64,000 bases of DNA from an uncultured Bacteroidales bacterium (GTDB lineage: Bacteria > Bacteroidota > Bacteroidia > Bacteroidales > UBA932). Shown one piece after another: positions 9,101 to 17,353 of this stretch. A model generated the notes under the pieces. It saw nothing but the letters and a program-made list of their open reading frames with translations, was not told where the DNA came from and did no database searches. Numbering within the stretch: the stretch's first letter is position 1; the number at the start of each line of letters is the position of its first letter. The stretch covers positions 1-64,000 of the forward strand of contig CALVDR010000013.1 of the NCBI GenBank assembly GCA_944326365.1, in the 5' to 3' direction. The position numbers were made by a program, and so were the translations under genes.

Positions 9101-10685
9101 GCTCCCTCTTGTGTTCGCCACCGGACCAGGTTCCGCAAGCCGCCAGGACATCGGTACAGGTGTGTTCTTCGGAATGATAGTGGCGATCACGGTGGGTATA
9201 GTCTTCGTGCCGTTCTTCTTTGTCCAGATTTACAAGCTGAGAGAGAAAATGTCTGAAAAAAGAAAGAAAAAACATTCCGGAGCGGCATTGGCGATAGCCG
9301 CATTGATACTTGCCGGGGGACTGGGCGTTTCATGCTCTCCGGCGAAACATTGCGCTGCGCCTGAGTTGGATCTGCCGGAAACATTCATGGCGTCTGAAAA
9401 TGCGGACACCCTCACCTGGGCGGATGTGGAATGGTGGAAGATTTATCCTGACACGACATTGCATCAGCTTATAAAGGATGCTCTGGAATACAACAGGGAC
9501 ATGCTTGTCGCTGCCGAACGGCTCAGGGAGATGGAATACCGCTACAAGATCCAGCGCTCGGAGCTCTGGCCGTCGATTTCCGCGAGAGTGTACGGAGAGA
9601 ACGAATATACGAACTACTCGGGACATGACGGGGAAGATGATCCTGTAGCCAGCGTTCTTGGCAGATTTTCGTGGGAAATAGACCTGTGGGGTCATCTCAG
9701 GTGGGCCAGCAGGGAGAAACTGGCCGAGTATTTCGCAAGTGTCGAAGCCCAGCGTGCGCTGAAGATATCGCTGATAGCTGAGGTGGCCGATACGTATTTT
9801 GATCTTCAGTCTCTTGACAATGAACTGCTTATCGTCAAGAGAACATTGCAGACCAGGGATGAGGGTGTCCAGAAGGCCAAAATCAGGCTTGACGGAGGTC
9901 TGACTTCCGACATCCCGTATCAGCAGGCGTTGGTGGAGAGGGCCACGACGGCGGCACTGGTCCCTGAACTGGAGAGGGAAATAGCCATGAAAGAGAGCGA
10001 ACTGGCTTTTCTGACAGGTTCTTATCCCAAGCATATAGACAGGGCGCGTATTCCGCTGGAACTGTCATACAGAAAGGAGATTCCGGTAGGCGTACCTTCA
10101 CAGTTGCTGACCCGCAGACCAGATCTGAGACAGGCAGAGCAGGAATTGCGTGCGGCTGAAGCTGCTGTCGGTGTAGCCCAGGCCGAGAGATTTCCGACAT
10201 TCGAGATTTCTTTCAACGGCGGTACAGAGACCAGTACCCTGGAGAATATCATCAAGGCACCTTATTATTACATCCTCGGGAATCTGACCGCTCCGATATT
10301 CGAATTCGGGAAGCGGAAGGCGAACTTCAAGGCTGCCATAGCTACGTACAATCAGGCGCGGTACAGTTACGAAAAGGATGTTCTCCAGGCGTTCAAGGAA
10401 GTCTATGACGCCATAGTCAGCTACAATTCCGCTGTAGAGAACACCAGCCTGAAGTTTGACCTGCAGGAAGCTTCGAAACAGTATGTGTCGCTGGCGAATC
10501 TCCAGTATATAAACGGAGCCATCAGCTATATGGACGTGCTGGATGCACAGCGTTCTTATTTCAGCTCGCAGGTGGAACTGAGCAATGCCATCATGCAGGA
10601 ATACAAGGTTCTCGTCGAGCTTTACAAGGCTCTGGGAGGAGGATGGAACGAATCCGGGACTCAGAATCCTGACGGAAATAACTGA
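6162..10685 (+). CDS. RND (AcrB-type) permease fused to TolC-type outer-membrane factor
   Basis: A 1507-residue frame combines two pump components. Residues 1 to about 1030 are a full HAE-1 RND permease: proton-relay aspartates 408-409 in GIVVDDAIVVVENV, the relay lysine at about 935 in LVAKNAILIVEF, and twelve membrane segments around two large periplasmic loops. Residues from about 1030 are a NodT/OprM-type outer-membrane factor with two OEP repeats (LRQAEQELRAAEAAVGVAQA; FGKRKANFKAAIATYNQA). At the junction there is an in-frame ATG (9249) followed by a lipoprotein signal, KRKKKHSG, a hydrophobic stretch and lipobox LGVSC (Cys at about 1058). The OMF may therefore start internally, or be cut free by signal peptidase II. 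The shifted frame contains TGA at the junction, so loss of a stop by indel is possible, but the frame is continuous here. Confidence 0.9.
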   Translation: MKSDFFIDRPVFSTVISVIIVLVGFIGLTLLPVDQYPDIVPPVVRVTASYPGASAQTVAQAVATPIEQELNGTPGMLYMESKNTNSGSFTANITFDISSNPDLAAVEVQNRVKQAEARLPVEVVQNGISVEKVAANKLVTVTLLTDDPKFDEIYLSNYATLNVLDMLRRVPGVGRVSNVGSRYYAMQIWVQPDKLASLGLTVQDLQKALKDQNRESAAGVLGQQPIENVDVTIPITATGRLSSVSQFENIVIRAGQDGSIIRLKDVARVSLEAQSYNTESGINGGNAAVMDVYMLPGANALEVAENVKKEMEEISKSFPEGITYDIPFDMTTYISESIHHVYRTLFEALLLVILVVFLSLQSWRATLIPAIAVPISLIGTFGIMLIFGFSLNMMTLLGLILAIGIVVDDAIVVVENVDRIMREEHLSPYEATKKAMQGIGGALIAMSLVLCAVFVPVSFLSGITGQLFRQFTITIAVSVIISTIVALTLSPVMCSLFLKPPQPDEKKNFIFRKINEGLASGNRFYEKMIRASLHHRRRMAAFFGITIISIWVFSSLVPSSFMPKEDQGYFTVELELPVGATLERTRVITERAMDFLMRQPDVQYVLNVTGSSPRVGSNQSNSQLTVILKPWKDRKETDINKTMETVRDSLSVYPESKVYLSTPAVIPGLGTSGGFSMVLEARGDATYEQLQQAADTLMFYASQRKEFTGLSTNVTRDIPQLFFDADRDKIQMIGVPLADVFSTLKAFTGSIYVNDFNMFNRVYRVYIQADAPYRAHKDNLNLFFVKSSNGTMVPVNALGSTEYTTGPGTINRFNMYYAITVNGEAAHGYSSGQAMDLLESLAREHLPDNIGIEWSGLSYQEKKEGGQTGVVLGLALLFVFLFLAAQYESWSIPVAVLLSLPIAIAGAYLGVWVLGYESNVYFLIGLVMLVGLVAKNAILIVEFAKEEVEKGKPLEEAAVTAAHLRFRPIVMTSLAFILGMLPLVFATGPGSASRQDIGTGVFFGMIVAITVGIVFVPFFFVQIYKLREKMSEKRKKKHSGAALAIAALILAGGLGVSCSPAKHCAAPELDLPETFMASENADTLTWADVEWWKIYPDTTLHQLIKDALEYNRDMLVAAERLREMEYRYKIQRSELWPSISARVYGENEYTNYSGHDGEDDPVASVLGRFSWEIDLWGHLRWASREKLAEYFASVEAQRALKISLIAEVADTYFDLQSLDNELLIVKRTLQTRDEGVQKAKIRLDGGLTSDIPYQQALVERATTAALVPELEREIAMKESELAFLTGSYPKHIDRARIPLELSYRKEIPVGVPSQLLTRRPDLRQAEQELRAAEAAVGVAQAERFPTFEISFNGGTETSTLENIIKAPYYYILGNLTAPIFEFGKRKANFKAAIATYNQARYSYEKDVLQAFKEVYDAIVSYNSAVENTSLKFDLQEASKQYVSLANLQYINGAISYMDVLDAQRSYFSSQVELSNAIMQEYKVLVELYKALGGGWNESGTQNPDGNN

Positions 10686-10730
10686 GCCCCGGATCGATTC
10701 GCCGGTTATTGACGTTCACGCAAATGCCGG

Positions 10731-12614
10731 TTACCGGATTCCCCAGTCGGACGGATTGCATTCATCTTTGACTTCTTCCGGAATTCCAGGGAAGAAATTG
10801 AAGATGTTTCCGAGTTTTTCTTCTATTTCAGATACGCTGTATGCGAAGTCCCTGAGGTTTCCTCCGGACCTTTCGCCTTCATTTGCCAGATCCTGGGGAA
10901 GCCAGAATCCGATGGCCTGCAATTCTGCTGCAGAGCAGTCGCAGATGCGTTTGCCTGTATCGCCATTCTTGGTCCTCAGATAAATCTTGAACTGCGCGGC
11001 AGGCAGATCACATTCCTTGGAGATGGACGACAGGTTATCGTATGAGCAGGCATCATACACATAATATCCGTCATCTTCATAGTGGCATCCGGCCACTACG
11101 TACGTGGTGTCGCTGCATGTCCACTCGTCGGACAGTTTGTTTTCCAGTTCCTGATGGATGTCCGGGTAGAGGAATCTTTCCGGAGCTATGTTGGTCGGGT
11201 AGAAAGTCTGTATGTTCAGAAGCGTATTGTGCCCGCCCCTGTCTGCAGAGCGCAGGATGTGCCCCCGGCCGAAGAACGGACCGTTATCCAGCGGGCTCCA
11301 GTACTGATACAGATCTGTCGCGCTGTCTTCTCCGTTCCACGGCCAGTCTGCCCAGTCGGAACCGTAGATGACGGACTGCTCGGACTGGCTGAATTCAGGA
11401 TCAGGTCTCCACGGATCAGGGGACGTCCTGCCATAGCCTCCTTCCTGATAGCAGCTGTGCATAGGGTAGGCTACCCATACAGGATTATGCCTTCCGGTAT
11501 CATAGCATGCCGAATAGTTTCTGACACGCTTTCTGCTCCTTACTGTTTCAGCCCAATGGGTGACGTATTTGTAGTCCGGATTCTCCATCACGGTTTCCGG
11601 AAGTTCCGGCCATGGTACATTCATGTCCATGACTGTGTACTCTACAGTCTGTTCAGGAGTCTTGCCGGTCTCTGTCAGCCGGAAGTCATCTATTTTGGTG
11701 GATTTTGCACGGGACCAGATGACGAAGTTCATTTCCGACGGAGTCCCTCCCTCTATCCTGAAAACCGACGAGCACAGATTCCATGTACCGGTCCCCTTGG
11801 TGACGGTCAGTTCCAGTTCGTTTGCTGTTCCCGCGATCCCGTCGAAGCCTACATACAGTCTGACATCCGTATCTGGGTTTACGGTATTTCCCGAAGGAGG
11901 CGTGATGCCGAAAGTGAATTCCAGTGTGGTCTGGCCGTTATCCAGCGTGAGTCCGCTGATGGTCAGCGATCTGTCATCATAGCCGAAATTCATGGCATTG
12001 CTTCCGGAAGCCCCTTCATATCCCACGGAAACGTATGTGTCGCGTATGCTGATGCCCTGTCCGCTGTAGGATACATTTGCAGAGCCCGGTCCGACGGCGT
12101 TGATGTAGCCGTCCCACTGGTCCAGATAGACTGCACTGCCGTATGATGCCTTGTCCAGGTCGTCATAATATATCAGTGTCTCCTGTATGTCGGGATTGTC
12201 CGGGTCTTCTTCGTCCGGCTCCTGGTCCTGCTGTTCCCCGCGGTGTACGGTGACGCTTCCTGTTTTTACCTTGTCATCCGGATGCCTTCTTTGGGTGGTG
12301 ACAGTGATTGTCCCTGTCTGGTTTTCTCCCATTCCGGTTATCCTGACTTCCGTGTCGCCTTCTTTACCGCTTTCCGGTTCGAACTTGAGTTCCGGAGTGT
12401 CGGACTCCGCTCTCCAGGATGTATTGGATGTTACTATGAATGTATTGCGGTCGGGGTCGCTTTCATCGAATTCGATATTTTCTGCCGACAGGTAAAGTTC
12501 CGCCTCCGGAAATTCTTCGTCGTCGCCGGACAGGACGCTGCATGATGAAACGGCCAGAAGCCCGATTGCCGCCAATGCATGGTACCATGAAATATGCGCT
12601 GCCATGTGTCTCAT
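10731..12614 (-). CDS. Secreted lipoprotein with BACON-like, jelly-roll-like and degenerate NUC endonuclease domains
   Basis: A 627-residue lipoprotein (lipobox AVSSC after a hydrophobic segment). Residues about 40-120 resemble a BACON/Ig-like module (SNTSWRAE, GTITVTTQ). Residues about 150-300 look like a beta-sandwich binding domain. The C-terminal 260 residues match the DNA/RNA non-specific endonuclease family: GRGHILRSADR, then TFYPTNIAPE. The family motif DRGH reads GRGH here, and the metal-binding Asn that normally precedes the W..LE segment appears replaced (LYPDIHQELE). The catalytic histidine is kept. It may be a weak nuclease or a pseudo-enzyme that binds nucleic acid. ATG 12614 was chosen so that the signal peptide follows directly; upstream in-frame codons add an unlikely extension. 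Convergent with the efflux operon. Confidence 0.75.
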   Translation of the reverse strand: MRHMAAHISWYHALAAIGLLAVSSCSVLSGDDEEFPEAELYLSAENIEFDESDPDRNTFIVTSNTSWRAESDTPELKFEPESGKEGDTEVRITGMGENQTGTITVTTQRRHPDDKVKTGSVTVHRGEQQDQEPDEEDPDNPDIQETLIYYDDLDKASYGSAVYLDQWDGYINAVGPGSANVSYSGQGISIRDTYVSVGYEGASGSNAMNFGYDDRSLTISGLTLDNGQTTLEFTFGITPPSGNTVNPDTDVRLYVGFDGIAGTANELELTVTKGTGTWNLCSSVFRIEGGTPSEMNFVIWSRAKSTKIDDFRLTETGKTPEQTVEYTVMDMNVPWPELPETVMENPDYKYVTHWAETVRSRKRVRNYSACYDTGRHNPVWVAYPMHSCYQEGGYGRTSPDPWRPDPEFSQSEQSVIYGSDWADWPWNGEDSATDLYQYWSPLDNGPFFGRGHILRSADRGGHNTLLNIQTFYPTNIAPERFLYPDIHQELENKLSDEWTCSDTTYVVAGCHYEDDGYYVYDACSYDNLSSISKECDLPAAQFKIYLRTKNGDTGKRICDCSAAELQAIGFWLPQDLANEGERSGGNLRDFAYSVSEIEEKLGNIFNFFPGIPEEVKDECNPSDWGIR

Positions 12615-12713
12615 GTTAAATAGTTTGTTGATAATAGGTCCAATTATGGCGTAAATATATGAAATATCCCGGAATTTCGATATGAGAATATGGTACATGA
12701 AGATTATTCTCCG

Positions 12714-12721
12714 TATTTTTG
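12714..12721 (+). promoter_or_regulatory. -7 box for nhaC
   Basis: TATTTTTG lies 36 bases upstream of the ATG at 12758. It argues against the upstream in-frame TTG at 12719, which would sit inside the box. Confidence 0.6.
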
Positions 12722-12757
12722 CACGGTTATCCGACAGTGGATTATTTTCCGGTAAAA

Positions 12758-14053
12758 ATGAAAATAAATACAGACAAGCCGATGAACGGGTGGCTGGCGC
12801 TCAGTCCGCTGGCTCTTTTTCTATGTATATATCTGATTTCGTCGGTAGTGGCGGCTGATTTCTATAAAGTGCCTATTGCGGCGGCATTTCTGCTGGCTTC
12901 GGCGTATGCCCTTCTTATTACGAGGGCGGGAAGCACCGAAAAGAAAATCGCCATATTTTCTGAAGGTGCAGGAAACGGGAATGTCCTTATGATGATCTGG
13001 ATATTCGTTCTGGCAGGGGCATTTGCCGGAACGGCGAAGGATATGGGAGCCATAGACGCTTCAGTGAATTTCGCCTTGAGTATCCTTCCCGGAAAATTCA
13101 TTTATGCCGGACTTTTTCTGGCGTCATGTTTCATATCCATGGCCATAGGGACGAGTGTCGGGACTGTTGTGGCTCTTGTGCCTATGGCTTCGGGCATAGC
13201 GGCCGAGGCCGGGATGGATGTCGCATTCGTCACTGCCATTGTCACCGGAGGTGCATTTTTCGGCGACAATCTTTCTTTCATATCCGATACGACCATTGCC
13301 GCGACACGTACACAAGGGTGTACGATGTCCGACAAATTCAGGGTAAATATCGGTATTGTCGCGCCTGCGGCATTGATAGTCACCGTAATATATGTTTTTT
13401 ACGGTCTTTCGGAGAATATTGCCGTACAGGCAGGGGAGATAGACGGGGTGAAACTGATACCATATCTTCTGGTGATAGGGCTGGCGATAGCTGGTATCAA
13501 TGTGGTGACAGTACTTCTGGTCGGTATTGTGGCCAATGCCGTGATAGGATTTTCGTACGGTGCGTTCTCGTGGGTGGAATGGCTGGCATCGATTGGTGAC
13601 GGCATAGGTTCCATGGGAGAACTGATCATAGTGACGATGCTGGCAGGCGGGATGCTGGAGGTCATCAGGCACAACGGGGGGCTGGACTTCATCATCTCGG
13701 GACTTACACGGCGCATTTCAGGAAAGCGCGGAGCCGAATTCAGCATAGCGGCCCTGGTGAGCATGGCGAATCTCTGTACGGCGAACAACACCATAGCCAT
13801 CATCACGACAGGGCGGATAGCGAAGGATATCTCGGAAAAGTACGGCCTGGATCCGCGGAAGACTGCAAGTATTCTCGACACTTTCTCTTGCCTGGTGCAG
13901 GGCCTGATTCCTTACGGCGCGCAGCTGCTGATGGCTTCCGGGCTTTCCGGAGTGTCCGGCATTTCCATCATGGGCTTCATGTATTATCCTTTCCTGATGG
14001 GCCTGTGCGCCATTCTTTCCATCCTTTTCCGCTATCCCCGCAGATTCAGCTGA
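12758..14053 (+). CDS. nhaC: NhaC-family Na+/H+ antiporter
   Basis: A 431-residue polytopic inner-membrane protein with about 11 hydrophobic helices. It has family hallmarks such as IGTSVGTVVALVPMASGIA, TGGAFFGDNLSFISDTTIAA and the C-terminal LCTANNTIAIITTGRIAK and SCLVQGLIPYGAQ. NhaC proteins exchange sodium for protons and help pH and salt homeostasis. It has its own promoter, and the next gene (aroB) again has its own -7 box, so it appears monocistronic. It diverges from the nuclease-like lipoprotein gene. Confidence 0.9.
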   Translation: MKINTDKPMNGWLALSPLALFLCIYLISSVVAADFYKVPIAAAFLLASAYALLITRAGSTEKKIAIFSEGAGNGNVLMMIWIFVLAGAFAGTAKDMGAIDASVNFALSILPGKFIYAGLFLASCFISMAIGTSVGTVVALVPMASGIAAEAGMDVAFVTAIVTGGAFFGDNLSFISDTTIAATRTQGCTMSDKFRVNIGIVAPAALIVTVIYVFYGLSENIAVQAGEIDGVKLIPYLLVIGLAIAGINVVTVLLVGIVANAVIGFSYGAFSWVEWLASIGDGIGSMGELIIVTMLAGGMLEVIRHNGGLDFIISGLTRRISGKRGAEFSIAALVSMANLCTANNTIAIITTGRIAKDISEKYGLDPRKTASILDTFSCLVQGLIPYGAQLLMASGLSGVSGISIMGFMYYPFLMGLCAILSILFRYPRRFS

Positions 14054-14072
14054 AAAATCACGTTTATTTCAT

Positions 14073-14080
14073 TATCTTTG
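14073..14080 (+). promoter_or_regulatory. -7 box for the aro operon
   Basis: TATCTTTG, exact consensus, 24 bases before the aroB start codon. Confidence 0.7.
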
Positions 14081-14103
14081 TATAATCGTGAAATCGGGGA
14101 CAG

Positions 14104-15216
14104 ATGGAAGATATTTGCATTTATGACGGGGATGCCGTGATCAGCCGGATAGTGTTCGGGCATGGTTTGTCCGGAGTGGCCGGAGCGCTTGCGGATTGCA
14201 CCGGAAGCGGCAGGACGCTGCCGGTGTATATGATATATGACGCTCATGTGGAGGAATTTGTCTCGGAAGTGGAGTCGGTGGTGTCGGGAATCGGCGGACT
14301 GGAATTCTGCGGGAAATACAGTGTCGTGGCGACGGAGGAAGGCAAGACCATGGATACGGTGCTGGACATGGCAGGCTGGCTCCTGGAAAACGGTGCGGAC
14401 AGGAATGCCATGGTTCTGGCCGTCGGCGGCGGTATCACTACGGATATGGCTGGATTCGCTGCATCGATATATAAAAGGGGAGTGCGTTTCGCATATGTCC
14501 CGACCACGCTGCTTTCCCAGGTGGATGCCGCCATCGGAGGGAAGACAGGTGTGAACTATGATTCGTACAAGAACATGATCGGAGTCATCCGCCAGCCGGA
14601 ATTCACGTATATCTGTCCCGAAGTGCTGGAGACCCTGCCTCTCAGGGACTTCCTTTCAGGGGCTGCGGAGCTGGTGAAGACTTTCCTGATAGAAGACCGG
14701 GGATTCTACCGCAGGTCGGTGACCTTTCTGGCGGGACTGCACGGTGCGGCAGACAAGACGGCTTTTCTGAAAGGGAACAGGCATGAACTGCTGGAGCTGG
14801 TCCGTGCTGCAGCCTCGGTGAAGGCAGGCATCGTCACCCGTGACCAGTTCGAAACGGGAGAGAGACGCAAGCTGAATCTCGGGCACACTTTCGCGCATGC
14901 CATAGAGAAAAATGCAAGGATGGCCGGAGATGATATCACCCACGGGGAAGCTGTTTCCATGGGTATGGTGATGGCTGCGGAGCTGTCTGTGAAGATTGGG
15001 CTTGCCCGAAACGGTTTCTCTGAGGCTCTGTATACGGATTTCCGCTCAGCAGGGCTTCCTGTGGACTGCCCGTATCCGGTTTCTGAACTGGCTGAGGCCA
15101 TGTCGAAGGACAAGAAGGCCGAGAACGGCACCATCCATTTCGTGCTTCTTTCCTCTCAGGGACATGTGGAAATCCGCGATATGACCGCGGACCGTGCTGC
15201 AAGTCTTCTCGCCTGA
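14104..15216 (+). CDS. aroB: 3-dehydroquinate synthase
   Basis: A 370-residue cytoplasmic enzyme that converts DAHP to 3-dehydroquinate, the second step of the shikimate pathway, using NAD+ and a divalent metal. The NAD-binding segment GGGITTDMAGFAAS, the substrate loop PTTLLSQVDAAIGGKTGVN and the metal ligands in LNLGHTFAHAIE and HGEAVSMGM are all present. It is first in an operon with an aroD-aroA fusion (51-bp gap) and aroC (76-bp gap). Length is normal for the family. Confidence 0.95.
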   Translation: MEDICIYDGDAVISRIVFGHGLSGVAGALADCTGSGRTLPVYMIYDAHVEEFVSEVESVVSGIGGLEFCGKYSVVATEEGKTMDTVLDMAGWLLENGADRNAMVLAVGGGITTDMAGFAASIYKRGVRFAYVPTTLLSQVDAAIGGKTGVNYDSYKNMIGVIRQPEFTYICPEVLETLPLRDFLSGAAELVKTFLIEDRGFYRRSVTFLAGLHGAADKTAFLKGNRHELLELVRAAASVKAGIVTRDQFETGERRKLNLGHTFAHAIEKNARMAGDDITHGEAVSMGMVMAAELSVKIGLARNGFSEALYTDFRSAGLPVDCPYPVSELAEAMSKDKKAENGTIHFVLLSSQGHVEIRDMTADRAASLLA

Positions 15217-15267
15217 CATGAGAACGCGTGAAAAGGATAAAGTGATTCATCGAACTGACGTTATATT

Positions 15268-17277
15268 ATGATTTGCACTACCATACAGAACAAGACAGCA
15301 GCTCAGATAGCGGAGATCCTGCAGACTGCCGAGATGGCTGAAATCCGGCTGGACAGATGCTCTCTGACAGATGACGAGATAGACACATGTTTCGAATCCG
15401 ATGTGCCGCTGGTGGCTACCTGCCGTGTATCCGAAATCTTGGCTGTCGATCCGTCCTTGTCGGAAATCAAGGCTTCCAGCATCTGCGAAGACCGTCTGTG
15501 CAGGGCCATAAAGGCAGGCGCCAGATATGTGGATGTCGAGATGGAAGCGCCGAAATACATGTCGAAACGTGTCCGCGCCTGTGCCGGTGAATACGGAAGC
15601 GTTTTCATCAAGTCGTATCATGACTTCTCGGGAACTGATTCCTGTGAGGCGTTGAAGGCTCTGGTGGAGAAATGTTTCCACATAGGCGCCGACATCGTTA
15701 AAATAGTCACTACCGCGAAGAATCCTGAAGATGCGGACAGGGTATTGAGACTTTACGATGAATTCGCTCCGGGACGGCTTATCGCCTTTTCCATGGGCGA
15801 AGCCGGACGGGAATCGCGCATGCAATGCCTCGCAAAAGGCGCCCCGTACACATATGCTGCGCTGAATGAGGAAGATGCGGCCGCTCCCGGCCAATGGTCA
15901 TCCGAGGCGATGTCCTCTTCCCTGTACGGAGACCGGAAGCCGGTCAATGCATCCGTCACCATCCCTTCATCGAAAAGTTTCGCCCAAAGGGCAATAATAG
16001 CGGCCGCCCTGGCGGACGGAGTCTCCCATCTTTCAGGTTATTCGCCTTGCGGCGACAATGAGTCTGCCATCGCTGTAGCCAAAGCCCTCGGTGCCGAGGT
16101 CAGTGCCGACGGGCCGGAACTCACTGTCAAAGGTATAGCCGCGGCTCCGGAATGTGTGGATATCAGGACACTGCATACCGGGGAATCCGGACTTCTGACC
16201 AGGCTCATGATACCGCTCCTTCCGATGATATCGAAGTCTCCGGTAAGGATGACCGGGGAGAAAACCCTGCTGGACAGGCCTTTGAAAGGCGCGGAAGAGA
16301 TGATGTCGGCTTTCGGGGTGAATATGGAAAGCGAATCTGGAGACTGCAGGATACCTCTCACGGTGACAGGCCCTCTGTGCAGCGGACAGGCTGAAATTTC
16401 CGGCAGGTACGGCTCCCAGCTCATTTCCGGCTTGCTGATGGCATTGCCATTGGCTGACAGATATTCTAAGGTCACGGTCCGGGACCCGAAAAGCATCCCC
16501 TACATGTTCATAACTCTGGATGTGATGAAAAAATTCGGAGTCAAAGTCGGAAACGAGATGGCCGGCGGACGAGACTTCGTGGAATCGGGCGGCGACTGGT
16601 CATTCTGTACGGAGATGCTCTTCAAGGTGAAGGGTGGACAGCGGTATCACGCTGCTGATTTCGCGATTGAGGGAGACTGGAGTTCCGCAGCCAATTTTCT
16701 GGTGGCCGGGGCCGTATTCGGCAAGGTGGAGATTTCCGGTCTGGATACGAAGTCGCTGCAGGCCGACCTTTCCATCATGGATATATTGATGGAAGCAGGG
16801 GCAAGCCTGTCCCAGACAGGGGATCATCTCGGTACTGTGACAGTCCAGCGTGCCCCGCTGACAGCTTTCGAGGTAGATGCATCAAACTGCCCTGACCTCT
16901 TTCCGATCATTTCGGTGCTGGCAGCCTTCTGTCAGGGGACCAGCCGCATTTCAGGAACGGACAGGCTTGCCCACAAGGAGAGCGACAGGGGGAAGGCCAT
17001 ATTGGATATGCTGCTGAAGATGGGGGTCAAGGCTTCCGTGGATGACAATGTCCTCGTCATAGAAGGACATTCGCTGTCGTCCCGTCTGCTGAACGGGAAT
17101 CTGCTGAAAGGCGGTTCCTATACATCCAGCCATGATCATAGGATGGCCATGGCTCTCAAGGTGGCGGAGCTCGGGGCCGACAGTCCTGTGACCATAGACG
17201 ATACGGCCTGTGTCGCCAAATCTTTCCCTACCTTTTTCGAACTGTTCGGAAAATTCGGGGACAGGAGCCGCAGGTAA
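15268..17277 (+). CDS. aroDA: Bifunctional 3-dehydroquinate dehydratase / EPSP synthase
   Basis: A 669-residue fusion of two shikimate enzymes. Residues 1 to about 205 are a type I dehydroquinase: EIRLDR near residue 25, catalytic His118 in KSYHDFSGT and the Schiff-base Lys145 in ADIVKIV. Residues about 222-665 are EPSP synthase (AroA), with VTIPSSKSFAQRAII for the usual PGDKS region, TGESGLLTRL, GSQLISGLLMALPL, NCPDLFP, RLAHKESDR and SHDHRMAMAL. Dehydroquinate is the product of the upstream aroB, and EPSP feeds the downstream aroC, so the operon covers the pathway except shikimate dehydrogenase and kinase. The frame is uninterrupted across the joint and both parts are full-length. Confidence 0.93.
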   Translation: MICTTIQNKTAAQIAEILQTAEMAEIRLDRCSLTDDEIDTCFESDVPLVATCRVSEILAVDPSLSEIKASSICEDRLCRAIKAGARYVDVEMEAPKYMSKRVRACAGEYGSVFIKSYHDFSGTDSCEALKALVEKCFHIGADIVKIVTTAKNPEDADRVLRLYDEFAPGRLIAFSMGEAGRESRMQCLAKGAPYTYAALNEEDAAAPGQWSSEAMSSSLYGDRKPVNASVTIPSSKSFAQRAIIAAALADGVSHLSGYSPCGDNESAIAVAKALGAEVSADGPELTVKGIAAAPECVDIRTLHTGESGLLTRLMIPLLPMISKSPVRMTGEKTLLDRPLKGAEEMMSAFGVNMESESGDCRIPLTVTGPLCSGQAEISGRYGSQLISGLLMALPLADRYSKVTVRDPKSIPYMFITLDVMKKFGVKVGNEMAGGRDFVESGGDWSFCTEMLFKVKGGQRYHAADFAIEGDWSSAANFLVAGAVFGKVEISGLDTKSLQADLSIMDILMEAGASLSQTGDHLGTVTVQRAPLTAFEVDASNCPDLFPIISVLAAFCQGTSRISGTDRLAHKESDRGKAILDMLLKMGVKASVDDNVLVIEGHSLSSRLLNGNLLKGGSYTSSHDHRMAMALKVAELGADSPVTIDDTACVAKSFPTFFELFGKFGDRSRR

Positions 17278-17353
17278 GTCTTTCCTCCCTATAGTGGCGG
17301 ATTCGGGAAAGACGGTACTTATACGCAGATAAAAGGATATAAACTATACGAAG

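Noticed and set aside
9330..10034. 234-codon minus-strand frame
   Set aside because: Antisense to the outer-membrane factor part of the efflux fusion; no motif.
11082..12146. 354-codon plus-strand frame
   Set aside because: It is antisense to the nuclease-like lipoprotein and has low-complexity composition with no domain.
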